Assembly (NCBI RefSeq): GCF_030440515.1
Contig: NZ_CP076543.1
Location: 1,364,001-1,428,000 of the forward strand
Direction of reading: 5' to 3'
DNA length: 64,000 nucleotides
Source of the DNA: Streptomyces xanthophaeus
GTDB taxonomy: Bacteria > Actinomycetota > Actinomycetes > Streptomycetales > Streptomycetaceae
Program-made: the position numbers and the translations under genes
Shown: positions 34,529-43,215 of the stretch, piece after piece
How positions within the stretch are numbered: the stretch's first letter is position 1
How the letters are laid out: every line of letters starts with the position of its first letter
Notes under the pieces: generated by a model
The model's database searches: none
Seen by the model: only the letters and a program-made list of their open reading frames with translations
What the model was told of the DNA's origin: nothing

Positions 34529-35392
34529 TCAGGCCCGGCCGAAGAGGTCGCGCGGGAAGGCCCCGGCGCCTATCGCCTTCGTGACGAAGACGCCGCCGAG
34601 TTCGGCGAGCCGGGCCAGCCCCTCCTCGCCCAGGTGCTCGTACGGGGCCGCGTCGAGGCGGTCGGTGTCCGCCTCCAGGCGTTCGCGCACGGCCTTGCCC
34701 TCGTCGGTGAGCTCGCCGTCGGCGTCGAGGATGCCGCGCTCGCGCAGCCGCTCGGTCGCGGCGTCCAGGTCGGACTGCTCCCAGCCGCGGATGGCCTTGA
34801 TCCACTTCGCGGACATGCCGCGGCCGGTGGCGGTGTGGCTGATCAGGGCCTCCACCGGGTCCAGGCCCGCGAGGAGCAGGGCGGCGAGGTGGCCGTCGCC
34901 GCGGTGCTCGCGCAGCAGGGTGGTGGCGTGCCACAGGCGCAGGTGCGGTGCGTCGGGGACGGGGAGGTCGGCGTGGGCGGCGTAGAGCGTGCGCGCGTGC
35001 CGGGTGCAGGCCTCGGTGGCGAGCATGGCCAGGTCGGCGGCCTCGGCGATCTCGGGCGAGCCGACGGTCTCGGGCCCGAGGAGCCGGCGCAGGGTGCTGT
35101 CGGCGGCCCGCAGCCGGGCGGCGAGGACCTGCTCGGGCGTGGCGGTGTCCCACACGGCCGGCAGGTGCCGGGCGATCAGGTCGTGGCGGTAGTTGTAGAA
35201 CGTGGCGGTCACCGTGCCGGGGCCGACGGCGCCCATGGCGGCGGAACGGCTCGCGAGGTTGACGGCGACCGGGTCCTTGATCCCGAGGGTGGCGAGCTCC
35301 TTGCCGAGATCCGGCGAGAAGTAGATCGTCGCGTGCAGCGGGTTGATCGCAGCATGCCAACAGCGACGGGCGGCGAGCAGGGGAAGCGTCAT
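34529..35392 (-). CDS. SCO6745-family (SalK-like) protein
   Basis: A 287-aa helical protein matching the SCO6745 family of Streptomyces, function unknown. It starts MTLPLLAARRCWHAAINPLHATIYFSP and has the segment HLRLWHATTLLREHRGDGHLAAL (given in part) in the middle, with a winged-helix-like C-terminal part (LTDEGKAVRERLEADTDRL). A TetR-type palindrome sits 12 bases upstream of its ATG, so it is likely repressed by a regulator not found here. Confidence 0.8.
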   Translation of the reverse strand: MTLPLLAARRCWHAAINPLHATIYFSPDLGKELATLGIKDPVAVNLASRSAAMGAVGPGTVTATFYNYRHDLIARHLPAVWDTATPEQVLAARLRAADSTLRRLLGPETVGSPEIAEAADLAMLATEACTRHARTLYAAHADLPVPDAPHLRLWHATTLLREHRGDGHLAALLLAGLDPVEALISHTATGRGMSAKWIKAIRGWEQSDLDAATERLRERGILDADGELTDEGKAVRERLEADTDRLDAAPYEHLGEEGLARLAELGGVFVTKAIGAGAFPRDLFGRA

Positions 35393-35403
35393 GCACGGCA
35401 GGT

Positions 35404-35419
35404 TACCGACTGTTCGGTA
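35404..35419. promoter_or_regulatory. TACCGA-N4-TCGGTA palindrome (TetR-like operator)
   Basis: A perfect 16-bp inverted repeat lies 12-27 bases upstream of the SCO6745-family start codon. The sequence pattern is typical of TetR-family operators in actinobacteria. There is no TetR gene within 10 kb on either side. Confidence 0.6.
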
Positions 35420-35629
35420 TGCCGGGTAGGGGCAGAGCCGGGTGGCCCGGGTCTCACCCGGTGATGGGGATTCGCCCTCGCCAGCGCCGGGGCGTATGTA
35501 GCGTGCGGGGTAGGCGCCGGACGGGTCCGGCGGTGCCGGGCGAACGTGGGGTCACGCTCGTTCACGGGTCCGCGTTTCGCGTCGTTTCGCGCGGGTCCGG
35601 CCGTACCCGGCCATCTCGGCAACATCCGG

Positions 35630-35650
35630 CAGTCGACGAGGTGTCGACTG
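35630..35650. promoter_or_regulatory. CAGTCGAC-N5-GTCGACTG inverted repeat upstream of the PASTA-like gene
   Basis: A perfect 8-bp stem with GAGGT loop ends 19 bases before the GTG at 35670, right before its GAGGAG ribosome site. It could be an operator or a leader hairpin that affects translation. Confidence 0.55.
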
Positions 35651-35669
35651 TTTCGAGCGAGGAGTGCGC

Positions 35670-36800
35670 GTGGCCTACGGCCAGCCCCAGCCCCAGCCCC
35701 CTTATCCGTACGCTCCGCCGCCGGTACCGGTGCGGCCGTGGTGGCAGACCGGCGGGGCCCGTTTCGGGTTCATCGGCGCGGCAGCCGTCCTCATGGCGGT
35801 GGTGGAATCGCTGGGCGTCCTGGCCATGTTCGCCTCGATGGCCATGGTCTGGGTCACCACGAAGGGGCTCCGGCATCCGTGGCAGGTGTGGCTGCGGATC
35901 GTCGCCACCGTGGGCGCGCTCATGCTGTGCGCGATGGTCGCGGCGGTCGCCCACCCGGTGAAGGACGAGCCCGGGGCGAAGTCGGCTGCCGCGCCGCCGC
36001 CCTCCCCCTCGAAGGCTCCGGAGGAAGCGGCGGGGAAGGCGCTGCCACAGCTCGTGGACTTCACGGGCAAGGGCCTGGCCGACGCGCGGCAGGGTGCGGA
36101 GGCGGCCGGGTACGCGGTGGGCGTGCGGGATGCGTCGGACCAGTCCCGTAACGTGCTGGTGACCGGGAACTGGACCGTCTGCTTCCAGAAGGTCGGCGAT
36201 CAGGCCGGCGGCGCCGGTGGGAAGAGGAGCGTGGACTTCTCGGCGGTGCAGACGGGTGAGCCGTGCCCGAAGGAGAGCGGCGGTGCGCTCCCGTGGCCGG
36301 TGATGCCGAACGTCGTGGGCGCCACGTACAACAAGGCCGTCGCCGATCTCAAGCAGGCGGGTGTCCCGGTGGCGCAGGTGAAGCTGGAGGACGTGTACCT
36401 GGACACGGACACCCCTACGGCGGAGCAGGCCGCGCAGGACGGCGAGGAGTGGCACGTCTGCTTCCAGGCCCCGGACAAGGACACCAAGGTCACGTCGACC
36501 ACTACGGTCCGCCTGGACCTCGGGAAGTGGAGCGATGCCTCACTGGTGAAGCAGTGCCCGGCCGCGAAGGGCACCACGTACCTGATTCCCGCGAATGATC
36601 CGGACTACAAGCGTCCCGGCAGCCCGACAGGCGACGACGACTCGTCCGGCTCGGGCGGCACGACGGGCGGCACGACGGGCGGCAGCAGCGCGAAGACGGT
36701 CCACCCGGGCTCGTTCTGCTCTCCGGCCGGCGCAGTCGGCACCGCGAACGGGAAGACGTACACGTGCAAGGGCCCGGATCGGAACCGCTGGCGCCCGTAA
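35670..36800 (+). CDS. Membrane protein with PASTA-like extracellular domains
   Basis: A 376-aa protein. A Pro/Tyr/Gln-rich N-terminus (YGQPQPQPPYPY) precedes two membrane helices at about 30-65 and 70-95. The outer part holds one or two PASTA-like repeats: LVDFTGKGLADARQGAEAAG (about 125-144) and MPNVVGATYNKAVADLKQAG (about 208-227). A Ser/Gly/Thr linker and a Cys-containing end (FCSPAGAVG, YTCKGPDRNRWRP) follow. PASTA domains bind muropeptides or wall polymers. Start GTG 35670 has GAGGAG five bases upstream; GTG 35664 is too near it. Confidence 0.78.
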   Translation: MAYGQPQPQPPYPYAPPPVPVRPWWQTGGARFGFIGAAAVLMAVVESLGVLAMFASMAMVWVTTKGLRHPWQVWLRIVATVGALMLCAMVAAVAHPVKDEPGAKSAAAPPPSPSKAPEEAAGKALPQLVDFTGKGLADARQGAEAAGYAVGVRDASDQSRNVLVTGNWTVCFQKVGDQAGGAGGKRSVDFSAVQTGEPCPKESGGALPWPVMPNVVGATYNKAVADLKQAGVPVAQVKLEDVYLDTDTPTAEQAAQDGEEWHVCFQAPDKDTKVTSTTTVRLDLGKWSDASLVKQCPAAKGTTYLIPANDPDYKRPGSPTGDDDSSGSGGTTGGTTGGSSAKTVHPGSFCSPAGAVGTANGKTYTCKGPDRNRWRP

Positions 36801-36823
36801 CCCTCGTACTCCTGGCGTCACGG

Positions 36824-36849
36824 CCCCTCCGTCCACCCGGGCGGAGGGG
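36824..36849. terminator. Hairpin terminator with T-rich tail after the PASTA-like gene
   Basis: CCCCTCCG (36824-36831) pairs with CGGAGGGG (36842-36849), followed by TCTTTCC. The rest of the 36801-37174 spacer shows no gene; the M1 peptidase promoter should lie in its last 150 bases. Confidence 0.75.
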
Positions 36850-37174
36850 TCTTTCCGTGGGGGCGAGCTCGCGCAGGAGGCCCGGACCGACTGCCTCAGG
36901 CCAATCCGCGGCCAAGCGGAAGCGGACCGCGGCTCGTTCGGCGTCTTCCTCGCGGACACGCCCGGGCCGTCCGGGGCGGATCCGGTGCAGCGGCGGGGGT
37001 CCCTGCTCCCGGCGCGGCCCCCACCCGGTGGATACGAATTTCGGACACATGGCGATCGTGTGACAGCAGGGGCCATGGACATGACCTGAGCCGCCACGGG
37101 TGAATACGGTCGAGCGACAAGGCCTTGGACCACCGTGTGAACCGATCTGTCTCCCCTACCACTTGGAGCCATTC

Positions 37175-38770
37175 GTGCACCGCAAAGTCATTGCCCCGAG
37201 CGTGCTCGCCGCTTCCCTCCTGCTGGTGATCCCGGCGTCGGCGGCGGGTTCGGGTTCGGGCGCCCCGGGTATCGGCGATCCCTACTACCCGGCCAGCGGC
37301 AACGGCGGATACGACGTGTCGCACTACGACCTGCGCCTGCAGTACCAGCCGAAGACCGATCTGCTGGAAGGCACGGCCACCCTGCTGGCCACCGCCAAGC
37401 AGGACCTGACCCGTTTCAACCTGGACTTCGGCCTCCAGGTCAGCGAGATCCGGGTCAACGGGGTCAAGGCGAAGTTCGCCACGTCCGGTTCCCACGAGCT
37501 GGAGGTCACCCCGGCGAAGCCGCTGGCGCGCAACACCCCGCTGTCCGTCGTCGTCAAGTACGCCGGGAAGCCCTCCGAGCTGAAGGTGGACGGCTGGACG
37601 GCCTGGCAGCGCACGCCCGACGGCGGGGTCGCGGCGCAGGAGCCCGACTCGGCGGTCTGGTGGTTCCCGAGCAACGACCACCCGCTGGACAAGGCCACGT
37701 TCGACATCTCGGTCAACGTGCCCGACGGCACCCAGGCGATCAGCAACGGCGTGCTGCAGTCCCAGACCTCGCGGCTCGGCTGGACCCGGTACAACTGGCG
37801 TTCCAACAAGCCGCAGGCGACCTACCTCGCCACTCTCGCCGTCGGCAAGTTCGACATCACCACCGACAAGACGGCGAGCGGCCTGCCGATCCTCAACGCG
37901 TACAGCAAGGACCTCGGCGACAACGCGGGAGCGGCCCGCGCGAGCGTCGAGCGGACCGGCGAGGTCGCCGAGTGGCTGGAGGGGGTCTTCGGGCCGTACC
38001 CCTTCAACGCGCTGGGCGGCTACGTGCCGAACGTGACCGCCGGCTTCGCGCTGGAGACGCAGACGCGGCCGTTCTACGGACCGGGGCAGTTCCGCAACGG
38101 GGCCAACGTCTCGGTGGTCGTGCACGAGCTGGCGCACCAGTGGTACGGCGACAGCGTGTCCGTCGAGGGCTGGAAGGACATCTGGATCAACGAGGGCTTC
38201 GCCCGCTACAGCCAGTGGCTGTGGTCGGAGAAGGAGGGCGAGGGAACGGCGCAGGAGCTGGCCGACTGGGCCTACGCCCTGCGCCCGGCCGAGGACGCGT
38301 TCTGGCAGGTCAAGCCGGGTGACCCGGGTCCGGAGAACCAGTTCCACGGCGCGGTCTACGACCGCGGGGGCATCGCCCTGCAGGCGCTGCGCAACGAGAT
38401 CGGCGACGAGAAGTTCTTCGAGATCCTGAAGGGCTGGCCGACCGAGCGGGCCTACGGCAACGCCAAGGTCGGGGACTTCGTCCGGTACGCCGAGAAGGTC
38501 TCGAACAAGCCCCTCGCGCAGCTCTTCGAGACCTGGCTCTACACCCCGGGCAAGCCGGCGGCCTCGGCCCTCAACCCGTCGGCGGCCAAGCCCTCGGCCC
38601 GCTCGCCGCAGCAGACCGCCCCGGCGAAGCCCGCCGCGGAGCCGAGGTCCTGGAAGAAGATCGCGGAGACGAACACGATCCACGACACCGAGCACGGCTC
38701 CGGGCACGGCCCCGGGTCCGGCTCCGGGTCCGGCTCCGGGTCCGGCTCCGGGTCCGGCCACCGGCACTGA
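37175..38770 (+). CDS. Secreted M1-family aminopeptidase-like metalloprotease
   Basis: A 531-aa secreted zinc peptidase. The signal peptide (1 to about 24) ends PASAA. The M1 N-domain follows (HYDLRLQYQPKTDLLEGTAT). Zinc ligands are H317, H321 and E340 (HELAHQW and NEGFARY), with E318 catalytic. The GxMEN exopeptidase loop reads FALETQ here. The C-terminus is unusual: a His-flanked Gly-Ser tract (about 505-531) encoded by a 12-bp tandem repeat. Start GTG 37175 has GGAG six bases upstream. Confidence 0.93.
   Translation: MHRKVIAPSVLAASLLLVIPASAAGSGSGAPGIGDPYYPASGNGGYDVSHYDLRLQYQPKTDLLEGTATLLATAKQDLTRFNLDFGLQVSEIRVNGVKAKFATSGSHELEVTPAKPLARNTPLSVVVKYAGKPSELKVDGWTAWQRTPDGGVAAQEPDSAVWWFPSNDHPLDKATFDISVNVPDGTQAISNGVLQSQTSRLGWTRYNWRSNKPQATYLATLAVGKFDITTDKTASGLPILNAYSKDLGDNAGAARASVERTGEVAEWLEGVFGPYPFNALGGYVPNVTAGFALETQTRPFYGPGQFRNGANVSVVVHELAHQWYGDSVSVEGWKDIWINEGFARYSQWLWSEKEGEGTAQELADWAYALRPAEDAFWQVKPGDPGPENQFHGAVYDRGGIALQALRNEIGDEKFFEILKGWPTERAYGNAKVGDFVRYAEKVSNKPLAQLFETWLYTPGKPAASALNPSAAKPSARSPQQTAPAKPAAEPRSWKKIAETNTIHDTEHGSGHGPGSGSGSGSGSGSGSGHRH
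38711..38758 (+). repeat. 12-bp tandem repeat encoding the Gly-Ser tail of the M1 peptidase
   Basis: The unit GGCTCCGGGTCC is repeated about four times and encodes GSGS. It lies between His codons (HGSGHGP before and GHRH after). The copy number is likely to vary among strains. Confidence 0.85.
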
Positions 38771-38793
38771 GTCCGTCTCGGCCCCGCGCACCG

Positions 38794-38828
38794 CGCACGG
38801 GCTCCCGCATCGGTCGGGGGCCCGTGCG
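38794..38828. terminator. Bidirectional hairpin between convergent genes
   Basis: CGCACGGGC (38794-38802) pairs with GCCCGTGCG (38820-38828), and an inner CCC/GGG adds to the stem. It separates the M1 peptidase and MpaB-type genes. Confidence 0.75.
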
Positions 38829-38839
38829 TCCCGGGGCCG

Positions 38840-39736
38840 TCAGCGGCCTCCCGCATGCCACGCGGCCCGCGCCCGGTAGGCGATGGGCAGGTACCGCAGC
38901 CGCTCCGGCAGCAGCGGTACGAGGAGCCGTACGGCCGTGCTGAACCGCCGGAGCGTGCGCTCCTGGGCCGCGCTCCACTCCAGCCCGATCGCGGCGCGCG
39001 CCTCGGGCGGCATGTATCCGACGGTGACGAAGGCCCGTAGGCGCAGGAACGCGGCCCGCAGCACCGGCCAGGTGAGCCTCAGCAGCAGGCGCACGGCGGG
39101 CGAGCCGGCCTCCGGCCGGGGCAGGCGCACCTCGGTGGAGATCAGCTCGCGGGCGACGGCGGTGGGCTCGATCTCCTCGGCCAGCATCCGGCCCCAGTAG
39201 GTCCAGTACTCCTCGATGCTCTGCGGCATGTCCCGGTCGTGCAGGCCGAGGATCCGCCCCACCTGGAGCCACTCCTGGTAGAGCTGCCGCTCCTGGGCGG
39301 GGGTGAAGCGGCGCAGCAGGTAGCGCCCGGCGTACAGGTAGACCGGGAAGCCGGTGGCGTGCACCCAGGCGTAGCAGGCGGGGTCGAGGGAGTGGTAGCG
39401 GCGGCCCCGGGTGTCGGTGCCCTGGATGTCCTTGTGCAGGCGGCGCACCCGGCGGCCCTCCTCGGCCGCCTCCTCCCCGCCGTACACCCACAGCTGGACC
39501 GAGCGCAGGGAGCGCTCGCCGCGGCCCCAGGGGTCGGTGCGGAAGACGGAGTACTCGTCGACGCCGGCCGCGATCGCAGGGTGGGCGACCTGCATGGTGA
39601 AGGCGGCGGGCAGCATCAGCAGGGCCCTGACGTCGCCTGCGATGGTCCACAGCACCCCGCCGGGCGGGGGCGGCACGGGGTCGGTGCGGCGCGTGGCCGC
39701 AGGTCGGGCGGGGTGCGCCGAGTCCGTCTTCGTCAT
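38840..39736 (-). CDS. MpaB-type oxygenase (DUF2236)
   Basis: A 298-aa DUF2236 protein. The family is linked to MpaB and rubber oxygenase (Lcp) and uses a b-type heme. Visible blocks are LPAAFTMQVAHPAIAAGVDE (43-62), FRTDPWGRGERSL, DPACYAWVHATGF (the H is a likely ligand) and ERQLYQEW. It starts at ATG 39736, with CATACT six bases upstream as a possible -10 for a leaderless transcript. The substrate is unknown. Confidence 0.87.
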   Translation of the reverse strand: MTKTDSAHPARPAATRRTDPVPPPPGGVLWTIAGDVRALLMLPAAFTMQVAHPAIAAGVDEYSVFRTDPWGRGERSLRSVQLWVYGGEEAAEEGRRVRRLHKDIQGTDTRGRRYHSLDPACYAWVHATGFPVYLYAGRYLLRRFTPAQERQLYQEWLQVGRILGLHDRDMPQSIEEYWTYWGRMLAEEIEPTAVARELISTEVRLPRPEAGSPAVRLLLRLTWPVLRAAFLRLRAFVTVGYMPPEARAAIGLEWSAAQERTLRRFSTAVRLLVPLLPERLRYLPIAYRARAAWHAGGR

Positions 39737-39794
39737 ATGACAAGTATGCGAGCACCGGACGGCCGTCTCACGGACAGAAAGTCTCTGCACGGGT

Positions 39795-39810
39795 GTTACC
39801 CAGAGGTAAC
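39795..39810. promoter_or_regulatory. GTTACC-N4-GGTAAC palindrome in the divergent MpaB/sphingomyelinase spacer
   Basis: A perfect 16-bp inverted repeat lies centrally in the 130-base spacer, 57 bases before the phosphodiesterase start and 59 before the MpaB start. It could control both genes. Confidence 0.55.
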
Positions 39811-39866
39811 TGCTGCTGCTTGTATGACGGCGTCGATCTTCCCCCGCAGGAATGATGGAGACCTTC

Positions 39867-40856
39867 ATGCTGCTTTCCTCGCCCCGCTCGCGTCGCGCCG
39901 CCGCCACGGCCGTCGCCGCGGTCGCCGCGGGCGCACTGGCCGCCGCCACCGCGCCGGCCGCCTCGGCCGCGGAGACCGCCGCCGCCCCGCGGCTCAGCGT
40001 CCTGTCGTACAACGTGTTCCTGATGAGCAAGAACCTGTACCCGAACTGGGGCCAGGACCACCGGGCCGCCGAGATCCCCAAGGCCTCCTTCTACCAGGGC
40101 CACGACGTGGTCGTGCTCCAGGAGGCCTTCGACAACAGCGCCTCGGACGCGCTGAAGGCGAACTCCGCCGCGCAGTACCCGTACCAGACCCCGGTCGTCG
40201 GCCGCAGCAAGAGCGGCTGGGACGCCACGGGCGGCGCGTACTCCGCCACCACCCCGGAGGACGGCGGGGTCACGATCCTCAGCAAGTGGCCGATCGTCCG
40301 CAAGGAGCAGGTCGTCTACAAGGACGCCTGCGGCGCCGACTGGTGGTCCAACAAGGGCTTCGCCTACGTCGTCCTGAACGTGAACGGCACCAAGGTGCAC
40401 GTGGTCGGCACGCACGCGCAGTCCACCGACCCGGGCTGCGGCGCGGGCGAGGCGGCGGAGATGCGGGCCCGTCAGTTCCGGGCCGTGGACGCCTTCCTGG
40501 ACGGCAAGAACATCCCGGCGAACGAGCAGGTCATCGTGGCGGGCGACCTCAACGTCGACTCGCGCACCCCCGAGTACGCGAGCCTGCTCGCGAACGCCGA
40601 CCTCGCCGGCTCCGACAGCCGCACGGGGCACCCGTACTCCTTCGACACCGCGCTCAACTCGATAGCGAACTACCGCTACCCGACCGACCCGCGCGAGGAC
40701 CTGGACTACGTCCTCTACCGCAAGGGCAACGCCCGCCCGGCGGGCTGGGAGAACAACGTGGTCAAGGAGCAGTCGGCCCCCTGGACGGTCTCCAGCTGGG
40801 GCACCTCGTACACCTACACCAACCTCTCCGACCACTACCCGCTGATCGGACGCTAG
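39867..40856 (+). CDS. Secreted neutral sphingomyelinase C-like phosphodiesterase
   Basis: A 329-aa secreted endonuclease/exonuclease/phosphatase-fold enzyme. The signal peptide (MLLSSPRSRRAAATAV, cleaved after APAASA) is clear. Metal and catalytic residues are in SYNVFLMS, LQEAFDN, GDLNVDSRT, DLDYVLY and SDHYPL, the pattern of bacterial sphingomyelinase C. It should hydrolyse phospholipids outside the cell. ATG 39867 is chosen for GGAG six bases before it; the frame opens at 39852. Confidence 0.92.
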   Translation: MLLSSPRSRRAAATAVAAVAAGALAAATAPAASAAETAAAPRLSVLSYNVFLMSKNLYPNWGQDHRAAEIPKASFYQGHDVVVLQEAFDNSASDALKANSAAQYPYQTPVVGRSKSGWDATGGAYSATTPEDGGVTILSKWPIVRKEQVVYKDACGADWWSNKGFAYVVLNVNGTKVHVVGTHAQSTDPGCGAGEAAEMRARQFRAVDAFLDGKNIPANEQVIVAGDLNVDSRTPEYASLLANADLAGSDSRTGHPYSFDTALNSIANYRYPTDPREDLDYVLYRKGNARPAGWENNVVKEQSAPWTVSSWGTSYTYTNLSDHYPLIGR

Positions 40857-40876
40857 GCCGTATCCGCGAAGCAGCA

Positions 40877-40909
40877 CCGGCCGGGACCCCTCCGACGGGC
40901 CCCGGCCGG
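40877..40909. terminator. 9-bp GC stem hairpin between convergent genes
   Basis: CCGGCCGGG (40877-40885) pairs with CCCGGCCGG (40901-40909). It lies just past the phosphodiesterase stop and before the small Cys/His gene end. Confidence 0.7.
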
Positions 40910-40928
40910 ATCTCCACGCCGTCTGCAG

Positions 40929-41198
40929 CTACTTGATGTTGTGGGAGAACAGATCGTGCCCGCAGTTGCCGCAGTCCTCGGGGTCGTCGGAGTGGCCGGA
41001 GTGGCCGAACGTGAACCCCTGGCAGGTGCAGATGAGGCAGTTGGTCGCTCCTGACCCGTTCGTGAGGCCCACGGCATCCATGCGGGCACGAGCCTGCCTG
41101 TGCACCTCACGGAGTTGCGCCCGCACCTCTCCTATTTCGGCCCCGTTCTGTTCGAGGACCTTCTTCTGGGCATCCGTCAGGTCCGTTTCGGTGGTCAC
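40929..41198 (-). CDS. Small Cys/His-rich protein, putative zinc-binding
   Basis: An 89-aa protein. Residues 1-50 are helical and charged, probably a coiled coil (QKKVLEQNGAEIGEVRAQL). The C-terminal 35 residues contain NCLICTCQGF, then HSGHSDDPEDC, GNCGHDLFSH, giving five Cys and four His spaced like a zinc knuckle. I know no named family. GTG 41198 has GGAGGAGGGA upstream, so translation is likely. It lies 90 bases downstream of the acyl-CoA ligase on the same strand. Confidence 0.75.
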   Translation of the reverse strand: MTTETDLTDAQKKVLEQNGAEIGEVRAQLREVHRQARARMDAVGLTNGSGATNCLICTCQGFTFGHSGHSDDPEDCGNCGHDLFSHNIK

Positions 41199-41288
41199 TG
41201 TCCCTCCTCCTCGCAGACGCCGGACAGGATGAAGCACTGCTTCCATCGTCTCCCGACCGGGCGGCAGCGGCATCCGGACCGTCCCGCT

Positions 41289-43130
41289 CTACCGGACCTC
41301 GTGCGGCTCCTCGTACAGGCCGTCGATCAGGGCGCCGTACTTGGCGCGGACCACGCGGCGGCGGAGCTTGAGCGAGGGGGTGAGTTCGCCGGTCTCGGGG
41401 CCCCACTCCTCGGTCAGCAGCCGGTAGCGCTTGATCTGCTCGGTGCGGTTGAGGCGGGCGTTGGCCGCCGCCACCGCGCGGGCGATCTCCTCCCGGACGG
41501 CGGGGTGCGCGGCGAGTTCGGACGGGGTGGCGGCCTCGATGCCCCGGGCGGTGGCCCAGACCGGGGCCAGTTCCGGGTCCAGGACCAGCAGGGCGACGAG
41601 GTAGGAGCGGCCGTCGCCGTGCACCAGGGCCTGGCCGATCAGCGGGTGCTCCTTGACCGTGTTCTCCACCAGGGCGGGCGAGACGTTCTTGCCGTTCGAG
41701 GTGATGATCAGTTCCTTCTTGCGGTCGGTCAGCCAGAGGAAGCCGTCCTCGTCGACCCGTCCGATGTCCCCCGTCGGGAACCAGCCCTCGGTGTCCGCGG
41801 CGCTCTCCACCGACCCGTCCGGCCGCAGGTAGCCGCCGAAGACGGTCGCCCCGCGGGTGAGGATCTCCCCGTCCTCGGCCAGCTTCAGCTCCAGCCCCTC
41901 GATCGGGCGGCCCACCGAGCCGAGCCGGAAGCCGTCCGGGCTGTTGACCGTGCACACGCCCGAGGTCTCGGTGAGCCCCCAGGCGTCCATGATGGTGATG
42001 CCCCAGCCGGCCCAGAAGCGGACCACGTCGATCGGCATCGGCGCGGTGGCGCTGGCCGTCCACACCAGCCGGTCCATGCCCGCGAGCCGCAGCAACGGGT
42101 CCAGCACCTGCTCCTTGGCCGCGGCGTACGAGGCTTCGAGTGCGGCCGGCACCTCCTCGCCGCGCTCGCGGTGCCCGGCCCGGGCGCGGGCCAGGTCGCC
42201 CGCGGCCTCGATGGCTCCGCGCTGCGCCTCGGGGAGCTGCGCGAGGACCGCGCGTACGGAGGCGGCGAGCTTCTCCCACACCCGGGGTACGCCGAAGAAC
42301 TGCACCGGGTGGAGCTCGCGGACCGCCCCCGACACTGCGGCGGGGTCGGCGCAGAGCCGCACGTGCGAGGCCCGCAGCAGGGGCAGGTAGATCCCGAGGA
42401 CCCGCTCGGCTATGTGCGCGAAGGGCAGGTAGCAGATGTGCTCGGCGTGCTCGGGCAGGTCCACGTGCCGGTCGAGGCGGATCGCCTGGAGCATGAGGTT
42501 GCGGTGGGTCAGCCGTACGCCCTTCGGGTCACCGGTGGTGCCCGAGGTGTAGACGACGGTCAGCGGGTCCTCGGGACGGGTCTCCTGCCAGGCCTTCTCG
42601 AAGGCGTCGGTGCGGTGGAGCCTGGCCCCGCCGGCGTACAGGGAGCCGTAGGTGGAGTGCCCGCCGGCCTCTGCGGCCTCGGCCACGACGAGACGCTCCA
42701 GCGGCACGTCCGGATCGGCCAGCAGCGGCTCCCAGCGCAGGAGTTCGCGGGCGCCCTCGACGACGGCGATCCGGGCCCGGCTGTGGCGGGCGATGTGGGC
42801 GATCTGCTCGGGCGCGGAGGTTCCGTACACGGTGACGGGCACGGCGCCGAGGTGGACGAGGGCGAGGTCGCTGAGCCAGTGCTCAGGGCGGTTGCCCATC
42901 ATCATCAGCACGTGCTCGCCGCGCTCGACGCCGAGGGCGGTGTATCCGGAGGCGAGGACGGCGACCTGGCGGCGCACCTCCCTCCAGGTGAGGGTCGTCC
43001 ACTCGGCGGCGCCGGGGCCGGCCCGCCAGGAGAGGGCGGGGAGCTCCCCGTACTCGGAGGCGTTGCGGGCCAGCAGGGCCGGCAGGGTGATCTCTTCGGG
43101 TCGTCCGGGCAGTCGCAGGTTCGTGGTCAT
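41289..43130 (-). CDS. AMP-dependent long-chain acyl-CoA ligase
   Basis: A 613-aa ANL-family ligase. The P-loop is VYTSGTTGDPKG near 190-201, and the YGLTE-type motif reads DAWGLTETSG. The hinge/ATP region is WFPTGDIGRVDEDGFLWLTDRKKELIITSNGKN (positions about 415-447, key residues D, R and K). It makes acyl-CoA from fatty acids for beta-oxidation or lipid synthesis. It is divergent from a MerR regulator, which probably controls it. Confidence 0.93.
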   Translation of the reverse strand: MTTNLRLPGRPEEITLPALLARNASEYGELPALSWRAGPGAAEWTTLTWREVRRQVAVLASGYTALGVERGEHVLMMMGNRPEHWLSDLALVHLGAVPVTVYGTSAPEQIAHIARHSRARIAVVEGARELLRWEPLLADPDVPLERLVVAEAAEAGGHSTYGSLYAGGARLHRTDAFEKAWQETRPEDPLTVVYTSGTTGDPKGVRLTHRNLMLQAIRLDRHVDLPEHAEHICYLPFAHIAERVLGIYLPLLRASHVRLCADPAAVSGAVRELHPVQFFGVPRVWEKLAASVRAVLAQLPEAQRGAIEAAGDLARARAGHRERGEEVPAALEASYAAAKEQVLDPLLRLAGMDRLVWTASATAPMPIDVVRFWAGWGITIMDAWGLTETSGVCTVNSPDGFRLGSVGRPIEGLELKLAEDGEILTRGATVFGGYLRPDGSVESAADTEGWFPTGDIGRVDEDGFLWLTDRKKELIITSNGKNVSPALVENTVKEHPLIGQALVHGDGRSYLVALLVLDPELAPVWATARGIEAATPSELAAHPAVREEIARAVAAANARLNRTEQIKRYRLLTEEWGPETGELTPSLKLRRRVVRAKYGALIDGLYEEPHEVR

Positions 43131-43162
43131 GGGCAGCTCCTGGCCGTTTCACATCGTTGGTG

Positions 43163-43179
43163 CGACAGCAATACTGTTG
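43163..43179. promoter_or_regulatory. CGACAG-N5-CTGTTG near-palindrome between ligase and MerR genes
   Basis: Six-base arms with one mismatch and a CAATA spacer lie in the 85-base divergent spacer. MerR regulators bind such dyads in the promoter spacer, so this is the likely operator. Confidence 0.5.
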
Positions 43180-43215
43180 AACCCAAGCTGTGGAGCAGAG
43201 AGCGAGGCGCAGACG

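Noticed and set aside
34437..35396. Upstream extension of the Tex frame to 35396
   Set aside because: The extension overlaps the SCO6745-family gene on the same strand in another frame, and Tex begins normally at GTG 34436.
39795..39810. PhoP box before the phosphodiesterase gene
   Set aside because: The site is a palindrome, not the 11-base direct repeats of a PhoP box.
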